Shown: piece by piece, positions 54,932-64,000 of the stretch
Numbering within the stretch: position 1 is the stretch's first letter
Layout of the letters: every line of letters starts with the position of its first letter
From: Chlorella sorokiniana
Taxonomy: Eukaryota; Chlorophyta; Trebouxiophyceae; Chlorellales; Chlorellaceae
Length of the DNA stretch: 64,000 nucleotides
Assembly (NCBI GenBank): GCA_025917655.1
Contig: CP084612.1
Coordinates: 434,001 to 498,000, forward strand
Reading direction: 5' to 3'
Made by a program: the position numbers and the translations under genes
Notes under the pieces: model-generated
Told to the model about the DNA's origin: nothing
The model's input: the letters and a program-made list of their open reading frames with translations, nothing else
The model's database searches: none

Positions 54932-56982
54932 CTAGCCGCCCGTGGCGGCCGCCACGACGTGCTGCGGCGTCTCTGGGATGCCGTAGCGCCGCTGGTAGGT
55001 GGAGACTGCGCGGGCCAGCTGGGAGCCCTGCCGCCCGAACGACGCTCGCAGGCGCGTGCCCGTGTTCTGCCGCCGTATCGCGTTGTAGTGCAGCGGGCGA
55101 TGTACGTCACGAAGATTTCGTGCTGAGGGCGGGTGGTGCGTGGGATGTACCGCATGAACCAGTGCGCCGCGTCTGCAGGCGGCGGAAAAGGGAGCAGGAC
55201 CAGAGAGTTAGAGAGGGGCACACGACGGTCGGCACAGCACCAGCCGCCGTGGCATGCAGGGCGCCGTCCCAAGCAGACAAACACCCCACGCTTGCAGCGC
55301 TGGCGAGGAGGCATCATTTGTTGGCAGTTGAATGCAGCAGGCTTCAACCCAACCGTCTCCCCCTCCCCTCTTTTCCTCGCACCGAGCTTATCAATCCGTC
55401 ATCGCCCAGTCCCTCGCACCACACCACACACTCTCCCACACACAAGCAGTTGAGCGGGGCCCACCCGAGGAAATGACGTTGACCACCGTCGCCAGCGCTT
55501 CGCTCACCGCCCGCAGCGTCAGCTCATCGCCCCACGTCCCCGCCCGCGCCATCTGCCTGCGTTGCGAGGGAGGCAGGGGGCGGGGAGTGGGGCGCCAGCG
55601 CTGCCAGGCCCACACCGGCAGGCGCAGCTGGCGCAGCCTCCTCTTCCGCCCCCTCCCTCCGCCCGATGCAGGAAGCCTGGAGGAGTCGTGGCACCCTCAA
55701 CCTCCGCACAGGTGGCCGGATGCGCGGCACGGCGCAGGGGCGGGGCACGATCACGCGGCACAGAGAGGGGACCTCTGTGTGGAGGCGGACGAACTTGAAT
55801 CCTGGCTCACCGCAGGTACGACGCAAAGTCTTCTCCGAGGAAGGCCTCAAAGTCGCCCCTCGCCGCCCGCATGTACTCCACCGCCTTCCGCCGCACATAG
55901 CCGTGGTGGCGCGGCGTGCCTGCAGGGAACGGGGGCGGCGGCGGGCGGAGGAGCAGGGCGATGCGGTTGAGCAGGCAGGGAGGCTGGCTGCCCTGCAAAG
56001 TGCGGGCAGCCCCTCGAGGAAGGGGGAAACAGCAACGGCGGCTCGCAAAGGAACCGCATCCCCCTCTCCCATAAAATCACAGTAAGGACACAAAGACCAC
56101 CGCTGCTGCGCACCGTACAGCCCAAACGACACCGCTCGGAACTGGCAGTTGCCGTCGCCTTCCATGACAAAGTGCTCCAGCTTCAGCTTCCACAGGCGCC
56201 GCTGCAGCCGCGCCTCCTCCGCCGCCAGCGCATCCCGCTCGGCGGCCCAGCCCCAGCCCGCGCCTGCTGGCGGCGCGTACTCGGGGATGGCGGCAGGCAC
56301 ATCGGGCTGCAGGGTGGATGGGGAGGGTGGCGGCAACCAGAAAGGACGGTGGCAGCGCTGTGGAACTTACAATGCCAGGGAGGGGCACCCGGAGCATCAG
56401 CAACAGCAACCGATCGAGGGTTGGTGGCAAGCAATTTCCATGGCCCTGCACCCCTGGACCTGCCTCGATCTGCTCCATCGCAATGGCAGCTTCCAGCAGC
56501 TTCCGGCTGTCGGTCCACTGCAGCGCGGGCCCGCCGGCAGGCCCGCCCGCTGCCCCGCCGCCGGCGCGGCGCGGAAGCTGACGCTTTGCCGCCGCTCAAA
56601 GGCGCCCGCGGGCGTGTTGGGGCGCGGCCGCGTCATGGACAGGTTGACCGTGGCCTGCTGGTCAAAGCCGACTTCCAGCGGTTGCATGATGGCGGACAGC
56701 CGCCCCGCAGCTCCTCCACCTGGCACACGCCCAGGACAGCAGCCAAGCGGTGGTAGCGATATTAGTTTTTATGCCAACAAGTGCCGACAATGCAGCAGGC
56801 TTGTTGCCGGCCTTGGCGTCAACCCAAGGCAGTCTGGGCGTGCGATGCAGTTCTCAAGTCGCCGGCGTCGACGGCGGCCAGCGGCAGCGGGCGACGGCTG
56901 CCCCCACCTGCTGCTTCTCGTCGCGGTATGGAATGGGTTCAAAGTCGTCGGCATGATTGCCATCCCCTCCACAACACAGCAT
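54932..56982 (-). CDS. OTU-family cysteine protease (plant OTU9-12 type deubiquitinase)
   Basis: Removes ubiquitin from substrates. Exon 1 (56908-56982) is 25 codons, MLCCGGDGNHADDFEPIPYR and DEKQQ. Exon 2 (56460-56719) has LEVGFDQQATVNLSMTRPRP and ALQWTDSRKLLEAAIAMEQI. Exon 3 (56114 to about 56307) has the catalytic block MEGDGNCQFRAVSFGLYG with Asp and the nucleophile Cys. Exon 4 (55811-55919) has HHGYVRRKAVEYM, exon 5 (about 55465-55556) has GTWGDELTLRAVSEAL, and exon 6 (54932-55172) has HEIFVTYIA and then, after a one-base slip near 55099, LHYNAI with the catalytic His. The order and spacing fit the plant OTU9-12 subfamily. Two more one-base slips occur in exon 2. The join of exons 2 and 3 is not settled in phase. 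An upstream ATG at 57264 is in frame but lacks conserved residues. Convergent with homoserine dehydrogenase, 430 bases apart. Confidence 0.87.
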
Positions 56983-57640
56983 CGCTTTCAAACGCGGTGG
57001 GCTCGACACCGCGCGGCGTGCCGCGTCCACAAGTAGCGCAGCAGTCGCTGTATTGCCTAGAAAGCCTGAGCACGTGCGACCAATCAAGTGTAGGGCTCGT
57101 ACAGGCCGCCGCATCGGCGCTTGGTTTCGCACCAGGTCCCGCCGCTGCCGCGCTATGCCGTTGGCAGGAGTCGTTGGGTGCGCTGCTATTTGAAGGATGC
57201 CCAATGCAATCCACGGCCCCTTCTCATCGTGAATTTGGCCATCAGTTTCACTGGAGGGTCTCACAGAGTTCGCTTACATGCCCAGCAGAAGCAAGGGGCT
57301 GTGCGGGTTCAGCATCAAAAGGCAGAAACAGAAGGTTGCTGTGCACAAGGGCAGGGCTCTCACTCTCAAGAACGGGCAGCAGGTGAACGAATCATGGAAG
57401 AGTTGGGGACTGTGCAACATATCCTTGTACGCTCTCACGCTCTATAAATCCAAGGGGGGCAGGGAGCGCAGGCCAAAGTGGGGCCTTGTGCTGCCCAGAG
57501 TAACTCACGCAGGATGGAGGGCAGGCAAAACAGGGGGAGGAAGAAGGGAGACCTATGTGTATATGGCATGGGTCGAATGGAAGGCAGTTGCAGTACAAAG
57601 AGGATGAGACCAGGTGAGGAAGCAGTCGCATGAGCTGCTA
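56983..57640. other. Intergenic region, nothing recognised
   Basis: No coding evidence. It probably contains the OTU promoter and the 3' flank of the next minus-strand gene; TTACA at 57274-57278 could be that gene's poly(A) signal. Confidence 0.4.
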
Positions 57641-58211
57641 GTTTTGAGGGGCGCTGGCTGGCGCAGCGCCGGTTTGAGAAGCAAGGGCGCAGGATGGGTG
57701 GGCGTCAGCGCCGCCACCTGTTGGATACACGATGTTGCCAGCGGGCCAGTGCAGGCAGCTGGGCGTAGCTCTCTGGGAGAGTTGCTGCAATGCGCCTATG
57801 CCGCATGCGCATGCCCCATAGACAGCATGGTGGGCTGGTGGCGGGGGCGCCCGAAATCGTTGCGGCGCAGGCTGCAAGCAAACAGGAAGGGACGGGGATC
57901 AGGTTTTGGCAGCCGTGTGGTTGCAGCACCCGGGGGCCCATCCAACAAACACAGCTGGCGAGGCAGGTGAGCGCAGCGGCAGGGGGCGGCACGGCGCTGG
58001 CTGCACTCACGCTTCATACAGCTGGCGTGCCTCCTCGCTCATCAGCCGCTGGTTGCGCGGCGTCACCGCATACAGGAGGTCGGCATCCAAGCGGCGCTTG
58101 GGGGGGCTGCGCCACCTGGTTGGCGGCGGCAGATGTAGTCAGGGGCCGCAGGCTCCGGGCGGCGGCGCCGGCGTGGCGGCGGCTGGCGGTGAAGATGGCT
58201 CGAGACAGCAT
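57641..58211 (-). CDS. Small mitochondrial-type hypothetical protein
   Basis: The start at 58211 gives MLSRAIFTASRRHAGAAARS and LRPLTTSAAA, a classic Arg/Ser/Ala mitochondrial presequence. After a run of seven C, a shifted frame continues as LDADLLYAVTPRNQRLMSEE and ARQLYE up to a GTGAGT donor near 58012. The next exon near 57840-57870 gives LRRNDFGRPRHQP. The C-terminal exon is not certain; frames to about 57641 are Pro/Ala-rich. The C7 run must have one base too many or two too few for the frame to hold. No family recognised. The peptide LRRNDFG resembles LRRSDFG in the neighbouring mitochondrial-type gene at 58812-60259. Confidence 0.45.
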
Positions 58212-58811
58212 ATTGCGCGACTTGGTAAGGGCTCGGGCGTGTCGGAAGCGGGGAGGCAGTTCAAGATTAGGCCAGATGCGGTCGCGGGATAGGCGTGCTC
58301 GTGTAAGGAGGCAAACGGGGAGGCCAACCAGGATATGAAGAATGCCCGGAGGAGCGGACGCGCCGTTGATGTAAGGGGCGAAGGCATTACGCGTTGAGCT
58401 GGCGCCGCCACCTGGCCCACAATGCGCCGCTTCCCTTCAACTACGCCCAGCATTGTCAACGCGTGAGATATTTTTGGGTTGCATCTGCGGGTTACTGTTT
58501 TAAGTGGTTCAGGATTGAGTTCAAGCAGAGAAGGCAATGCGGGATGGAGGGCTGTGCAACCCGGCATGCAGGGCCGGCGCGGCTTGCGGCCTCTGCCACG
58601 CAACATGCGGCTGCTGCCATCCCAGTGGCAGTGACACAAAAGAGCCTTTGATGCATTCGAAAGAAGGCGTTGTTTGACGTTGTGGGTTCGGAACGAGGCC
58701 GGAAAAGGCAAATCGCACAACTCTGCACCGATGTGGGCGCCGCCAGCAGGGCTGGTGCCGCCAGCCAGCGGCGAGCGCAGCTCCAGCTCGGCCGCACGGG
58801 GTGCCGCCCGC
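58212..58811. other. Intergenic region, nothing recognised
   Basis: Lies between two minus-strand genes. Lower GC near 58440-58540. No gene, RNA or clear signal seen. Confidence 0.45.
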
Positions 58812-60259
58812 TCAGCTGGTCTGGGAGCCGCTGACGACGCGGCTGCGCACCGCCTCCTTCACCTCTTGATCGTCAGCCCGGGCGCTGGCCTCTGGCTTGG
58901 CATCCTTCTTGCCCTCCTGCAGCATGAGGCATCGCTGCTGATGATGAGCCATTTTGAACAGTTTTTCAGGGGCTGGTGGGCCACCATGGCACTTGCAGCA
59001 GGCGCAGACCGCTGCTCCATGGTTCCAGCGGCTCCAAGCGACAGTGCAGTACATGCACTGGCAGGCATGAGGCACGCGGGCGGACCCAGCCAGACCCGGA
59101 ACGACGGCAGAGAGCGGCGTGCAGCGGCGGGAGCCGCACCCACCTCCAGCACCCGCTCAACGGTCCTGTCCATGTCAAAGGAGCCCTGCGCCAGCTCTGC
59201 CCGCCCGTCGTCGCTGGACATGAGCCGTTTGGAGCCTGGAACCCAGCAGGAGGCAGCGCAACGGCGGTGGGCGCAACATCCGCGCAGCACCACCCCTGCA
59301 TGCCCTGGCTGGCTCATGCCATCAGCAAGTTGGGCTGTGTGGTTTGAGCCACCAGTGCCGTGTTTGAAATGCAGACGGGCCCGGCCCGCCCGGGCGTGCC
59401 TGCAACTGAACAGAGGCAAGCGCTCGCGTCACTGTGCAAGGATAAAGGAGCTGCGCACCCTTTTCAGTGAGCTCCTGCGCAGCTTCATCTGTGCTGCACT
59501 CGCTGCCGGTAGCGTAGCCTGCAGGGACCACAGGGCAGTGGCATTACACGCAAGAAGAGAAGCTACGGAGTGATGCCGTCAAGCCGCAAAAGAGCACTGC
59601 TGTCCGTGCGGCTAGCCCACCTCGGTTGCTGGACGCGGCGGCGCCCTGGCTGGGCGCCTTGACCGGGGTGCCCTGCTTCTGAGCAGGCTTGCGCTTCTTC
59701 AGGCTCCCAAAGTCGCTGCGCCGCAGCCTGCACGGTCCAGACAGTGGGGGGGATGCAGGTGGGAGATGGAAGGCACACACAAAACTGTGGGGTGGCAGGT
59801 GCATCAAAAAATAAAGCAAGCGCTGTAGGGCAGGCGTGGTGCGCACATGGCTGGCAGTGGGGAGCCATACAAAGCGACAGCCCGGGTGCTTTTTCGCCCA
59901 GCGTGGCCCTGTGCGAAGACTGCCCCGGCGGCACTCACGCATCCCGAACCTCCTGCCCCTCTTTGCTGACAAACCGCGTCCCCTTGCAGTGCTCCTTGAA
60001 CACGAAATCATCCGAATCATTGGCATCCTTGGCACGCTGCCTAGCCTGCTGCACGGCTGCCGTGGTGCTCAGCGCCGCCACGCCCTGCAAGCGGAGCGGT
60101 GGCGGCACCCAGGCGGCGGCGGGCACAGTTAGCCCTGCCTGATTCCGACACGCGCACGGGACGCGAAATGGGCATGGAATCAGTTAAAACCGTCATTACC
60201 TGCAGGCGGCCGGCCAGCGCCGCAGCCCGCAGGCTGCTCAAGAAGCTGGAAGCAAGCAT
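58812..60259 (-). CDS. Mitochondrial-type basic hypothetical protein
   Basis: Six exons join in phase with no corrections. Exon 1 from 60259 gives MLASSFLSSLRAAALAGRLQ. Exon 2 (to about 59938) gives GVAALSTTAAVQQARQRAKD and DSDDFVFKEHCKGTRFVSKE. Exon 3 (about 59627-59727) gives LRRSDFGSLKKRKPAQKQGT. Exon 4 (about 59462-59522) gives YATGSECSTDEAAQELTEKG. Exon 5 (about 59142-59236) gives KRLMSSDDGRAELAQGSFDM and DRTVERVLE. Exon 6 (58812 to about 58919) gives EGKKDAKPEASARADDQEVK and the end VVSGSQTS. The N-terminus (Leu/Ser/Arg/Ala, no acid) fits a mitochondrial presequence. The middle is Lys-rich. No known family; about 185 residues. It is divergent from the gene at 60467, with 207 bases between starts. 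Confidence 0.6.
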
Positions 60260-60466
60260 ACTGGCCCCCTGCTGATTCCAGACCTCGTTTCGGAACCAAA
60301 ATCAGCCTACGAAGGCTTTTCAAGCGCCATAATGCGATCAGGTCAAGAGCATCCCCGTCAGCTTCACACTTCATGCTGGCATGCAAACACGCGCAGCGCA
60401 GCTGGCGGCGGCCCTCAGCAATGATTGCTGGAACACGCCTGTGAGCCGCTGCAGACCACTCATACA
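60260..60466. promoter_or_regulatory. Putative bidirectional promoter
   Basis: 207 bases separate divergent start codons at 60259 (-) and 60467 (+). No core element is evident; function inferred from arrangement. Confidence 0.35.
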
Positions 60467-60742
60467 ATGGACAAGAAAGCAGTGGACGCAAACGTGGAGG
60501 CCACGGTGCTGGGGTCGCGGCGCGCTCTTGCCGAGCAGCCGCTGGGCGGGCCAACCACGGAGCACAGCCTGGGCCTTCCCAACGACATTCCGGGCGCCCT
60601 GGCCAGCTCCGCAGCCTCGGCTGGCTCAAACGTGCTGCAGACTGCGGGGACGGCAGCGGGGGCCGCCAAGGACGCCGCGTCGGCAGCACTGGGCGTGGGC
60701 GGCGGCGGCAGTGGCGGCGGTGGCGGTGGCGGCGGCGGCTAG
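60467..60742 (+). CDS. Small single-exon Ala/Gly-rich protein
   Basis: A 91-residue frame starts MDKKAVDANVEATVLGSRRA and has PLGGPTTEHSLGLPNDIPGA, then an Ala-rich amphipathic stretch (GTAAGAAKDAASAALG) and a pure Gly/Ser tail ending at the TAG. The Ala/Lys repeat resembles the apolar helix of LEA-like or stress proteins, but no family signature is complete. It lacks introns, unlike nearly all neighbours. No TGTAA is found close downstream. Confidence 0.5.
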   Translation: MDKKAVDANVEATVLGSRRALAEQPLGGPTTEHSLGLPNDIPGALASSAASAGSNVLQTAGTAAGAAKDAASAALGVGGGGSGGGGGGGGG

Positions 60743-60782
60743 CCGAGAGCGTGGCGAGCTGATGAGTAGCTAGCCTGGGTGT

Positions 60783-60787
60783 TTACA
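60783..60787 (-). terminator. TGTAA polyadenylation signal for the MRS2 gene
   Basis: TTACA on + (TGTAA on -) lies 150 bases downstream of the stop at 60937. Confidence 0.45.
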
Positions 60788-60936
60788 GCGAAGAGCGTTA
60801 AAGAAACGACATGCAGAGATCTTGTTGATTTGAAAATGTGCAATAATCCTCCAAATCCACTGCATTGCTGTTTTCGCGCTCCGGGAGCAGCTTGCCGCGC
60901 CCGTCTCTGCCACCTCGGCTGGGCGCCCCTGCCAGC

Positions 60937-63900
60937 TCAGCTCCACCCGTCCGCCGGGTCAGCTGGGCGCCAGCACGCTGGAGATGCCCGGCGGCGCGCG
61001 GCGGCGGCCCCGGGGGGCGGCAGCAGCCCGAAGTTGGGCATGTAGAGCAGGCCGCGGCGCTTGGCGTACAGGCCCACCGCCACCATGGCGGTCAGGCCCA
61101 GCACCAGGCCGAAGCCGGCCACGCACCAAAGGGAGTAGGGGTCCCACCGCTCCAGGCCAGACACCAGGTTCATGCCTGCGGTGCCGGGCGGCGGCAGGGC
61201 AGGTGTTGGGGATGGGTGGGTGGGTGGGTGGGGCGAGGATGGGCGTAGGCAAGGCAGACCACACAAAGGAGGGCCAGTGGATGCGGCACATCCATGCTGT
61301 CCAGCACCTCACCGAATATGCCGGTGACGGCCATGTGGATCTGCGGTACAGGAACAGCAGCAGGGATGCAGTGAGCAGTACATGCGGTGGGCAAAAGGTA
61401 TGTGCTGGAAGGGAAAAGCTTGCCAAGTGCAATGCCCACCCGGAGGGGCGGTGCTGCGCGTGATAGCGGTGCAAGAGCCCAGCCCAGGCAGCCAGCAGCG
61501 GCCATGCCCTGGCCGGCAGGCTACGCACGGGTCACTGCAGCGCAGCATGGGCATCCCTGGTGCACCCTCAGCCTCCTGCCCACCTCGAAGCACATGAGCA
61601 TCAGGTCCACGGCAAGCCCCAGCGCCACCTGTGGAGCGACGGCAGCGCCAGCAGCAGCAGGATCAGGAGAGGACGGGTGCCCACGCTTGCTTGTGTGCAG
61701 GCGGCCAAACTCTTTCGACCTCCCGTAAGGAAGAATTGGTCACGGCCGCCCACACATGGGCTGGCCGCACACCCATCCACACATCCCGTGCCATCAACGC
61801 TCCGAGCACCTGCGCACACACGCAAGGCCCCCATCCCACCACGACACACACACACACACACACACACACCAGCGCGTTTCGCTTGGCATCCAGGTCCAAG
61901 TTGACCAGGTGCTCCTGCGGTACAGGCAGTACAAGGGGCAGGGGCCATGTGTGGGGCAACGCCGCTGCAGCAGGGAACGCGCAGAGCGTGCCCCTCCACC
62001 ACATCGCACAGTGCGCAGCGAGGTGCCGCCGCCTGGGGGAGCAGGGCGGTGGGCGGCCTCACGGTGTTGGTGATGCGCTCTTGCAGGATCCTCAGCCGGC
62101 TGAGGGCGGAGTCAACCTGCAGGGGGCCGGCCATGGCGGCGGTCAAGGACTGTTCAAAGGCGGCAGCAGCGGTGTGCAGCGCAGGACTTCTGGGCGTGTG
62201 GCAAGGGGCGAAGGTGGCGGAAGCTGGAGGGGCCGCCCGGTTCTGTGGGCAGGCAACACCCTGCTGGCAACTTGCGTGGCAGTGCAGCACTGCCCACAGT
62301 CTGCCCTGCACAGCCTGCAGCAGCAGCAGGGTGCCCACCTGCAGCCAGTAGGCCTCTATGAGGTCTTCCGCCTCCCCCACCTCATCCGTCTCAGAATCTA
62401 AGCCAGCCTGCAAGCAAAAAGGATCGAGAAGCGCATGCTCGTGTGTGTATGTGGGATAGGTGTGTGTGTGTATGTTTGGGGGGGGTGGGGGGGGGGCAGC
62501 GGCTGATTTAACAGCTGTGTGGCAGCGCAAAGGGAGGCGGTGGCACGTCTGTGAACTAGCTGTGAAGCAGCACCTTCTCTGGCGCTGCGGAACACGCTCA
62601 GTAACATCACGGGTGGCGCGTCCCCCAAGCCCACACCGACACACCGGCAATGCGGGAACCATGCTTGCCTGCTCTGCTTTGGCGCCGCTGCCGTTGCTGT
62701 CGCCGCTCTCCGCGCGGCGGGGGCCGCCCCCGGCGTCGGCGCGCGGGCTGCCGCCCTCCGCTGCGCGCGACAGGCAGAGCCCCTCCATCGCCAGCTCATC
62801 GTCCAGCAGCTCCTCCAGGATCTCCTGCGTATTGGATCAATGCGTACTGGGTCAATGCGTAGTGGATAAAAAGGACACGCTCATTCTAGCCGCATGCCGT
62901 CGACTGAGGTTGGGTTGTGGATGGAGATTGCAGGGGAGCGCGGGGCGGCGGTTTGCGAGGCAGCACCCTGTCTGAAGTGCGGGGCCAGGGCGCACGATGC
63001 GCCCTTGCACATCCCGCCTGTGCAGACAGCCGCCAGCACATGTGGCCGCCTCGTACATTGCCCGCCCCTCTAGCCCTCACTCATCCCTGGCAGCCCCTCT
63101 CCTGGCCCCCTGCTGCACCCACCTTGATCTTGCCAACACGAGCGCAGCTCTTGTCCAGTCGGTTTTGGATTTCATAAAGCTGCTCCAAGTCGGGCGTGCC
63201 ACGCTGCGCCGGATGCGCGCCAGCACTGCAGGATGGGGGCGGGGTAGATGTCGGGGGGGACAACGAGGCCAAAGGTGGGGAAGAGGTACCGCTAGCGTCC
63301 TGCTGGCAGAGTTGCTACCCCCCCCCCCCAACACCCCCTCCCACCCCAGCAGCAGCCGAGAGTTCTGTGGCAGCAAGGCACCGCCTCCTTGACCAGACCG
63401 AGAGAAACAGTCGGGCGCCTGCACAATCGCACGCAGAGCGGCGGCCGCTCACCCGGGTGGGTCACCCCCTCCAGGTGCGCCACTTCCTGCTGCAGCACCT
63501 TGAGCACCAGCAGCAGCGCCGCCTCCAACGCCCGCAGCTCAAAGGGCAGCGCCTGGGAGGGGGTGGGGAGAATGGAGGGACGAGTGTGTGGAGAGGGGAC
63601 ACATGTGAGAAAGCCGGCATACGTCAGCAGAGCTGAGAGATAGAGCTCCGAGCCCTTGATCTCATCAACCTCCGCAGCATGCCACACTTGGTGCGGTCTG
63701 GGACGCGCTTGCGCCGAGGCTGCAGACTGTGCGACAGTCGACACGACAAGCAGTTGCAGGCGGGGCAGGGCGCGGGTGCTGGCCGGCGCCAGGCAGCCAC
63801 CTGCATCTGCTTCAGCTCCTCCAGTGACATGTATGAGGCGGCGGTGGGGAAGCCGTCTGCGCCGGGGGCCTCGTGGAAGGGCAGCTTGGACGCGGCGACG

Positions 63901-64000
63901 TGCGCGCTGCGCGGCAGCATCGGGCGGAGCACCGAGGGTGGCAAGGGAGAGTTGCAAAAACAGCGGGCGGTCGGGGAGGGTGTTCTGAGCAGATGCGGCA
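60937..64000 (-). CDS. MRS2: MRS2/CorA-type magnesium transporter, 5' end outside the window
   Basis: Membrane Mg2+ channel of the GMN family. Recognisable exons from right to left are: near 63480-63555 (LPFELRALEAALLLVLKVLQ, QEVAHLEG), 63121-63205 (LEQLYEIQNRLDKSCARVGK), 62650-62825 (EILEELLDDELAMEGLCLSR and an acidic insert), 62340-62400 (EVGEAEDLIEAYWLQ), 62061-62120 (VDSALSRLRILQERITNTV), 61871-61915 (EHLVNLDLDAKRNAL), 61587-61630 (VALGLAVDLMLMCF), 61313-61341 (IHMAVTGIFG) and 60937-61175 (MNLVSGLERWDPYSLWCVAG, FGLVLGLTAMVAVGLY). The intron at 61176-61312 splits the Gly codon of the GMN motif (TTC-G / GC-ATG-AAC). The pore helix and second membrane helix are intact, and the cytosolic tail is basic. 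The exon near 63800-63930 (LPFHEAPGADGFPTAASYMS) probably belongs to the N-terminal part; the region 63640-63720 is unresolved. Confidence 0.87.
61844..61869 (+). repeat. (CA)n microsatellite in an MRS2 intron
   Basis: About thirteen CA units lie directly beside the acceptor-side exon EHLVNLDLDAKRNAL. Confidence 0.85.

Noticed and set aside
1-64000. Search by eye for tRNA, rRNA, CRISPR arrays and transposases
   Set aside because: No cloverleaf with TTCRA and anticodon context, no rRNA blocks, no spaced repeats and no DDE or reverse-transcriptase motifs were seen. A covariance-model scan would be needed to exclude tRNAs with introns.

Overview
The window is nuclear DNA of a green alga, most likely a Chlorella-like trebouxiophyte. 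The evidence is high GC content, genes on both strands cut into many short exons by introns of about 70-400 bases, plant-type and algal-type proteins (an LHC-like chlorophyll-binding-family protein, plastid and mitochondrial presequences, plant-type OTU protease and MRS2 transporter), and the pentamer TGTAA, the green-algal polyadenylation signal, 70-240 bases past several stop codons. There are no prokaryotic operons, CRISPR arrays or intact transposons. Gene models were assembled by hand from conserved peptides, splice sites and phase, so outer exons of unfamiliar genes are approximate.

Layout. 1-4060: a WrbA/FQR1 quinone reductase gene on + with an inverted, degenerate copy to its left. 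4308-10090 (-): COG2, a Golgi tethering subunit, divergent from a DUF4097/FAM185A-like gene at 10325-12543 (+). 13-21 kb: poorly recognisable genes, namely a possible mitochondrial protein (-), a large Gln/Ala-rich RGG-containing protein (+), a coiled-coil hypothetical (+) and an ankyrin fragment. 21.6-24.1 kb: an archaeal-type P-loop ATPase (-) divergent from a small + gene. 25.2-29.4 kb (+): PAF-acetylhydrolase, convergent with mitochondrial ribosomal protein uL15m (29.7-31.3 kb, -), which is divergent from a PITH-domain gene (31.6-33.1 kb, +). 33.8-40 kb (-): a coiled-coil protein and a CMGC-like kinase. 40.5-44.9 kb (-): an LHC-like membrane protein and a hypothetical. 45.2-47.4 kb (+): an acidic hypothetical. 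47.6-50.5 kb (-): a plastid-type protein with a duplicated exon. 51.1-54.5 kb (+): monofunctional homoserine dehydrogenase, convergent with an OTU cysteine protease (54.9-57 kb, -). 57.6-60.3 kb (-): two small mitochondrial-type proteins. 60.5 kb (+): a Gly-rich single-exon protein. 60.9 kb to the right edge (-): an MRS2/CorA magnesium transporter that continues beyond the window.

The genes do not form a pathway; they are unlinked housekeeping functions (Golgi traffic, redox, lipid hydrolysis, mitochondrial translation, Asp-family amino-acid synthesis, ubiquitin removal, Mg transport). Three features cut across them. First, many conserved exons need exactly one extra base, usually in a G/C run, to stay in frame, which looks like systematic consensus deletions rather than gene decay. 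Second, introns with a GC donor are common. Third, the plastid-type gene carries two adjacent 44-nt exon copies that can only be used one at a time. The last is the best candidate here for undescribed biology.
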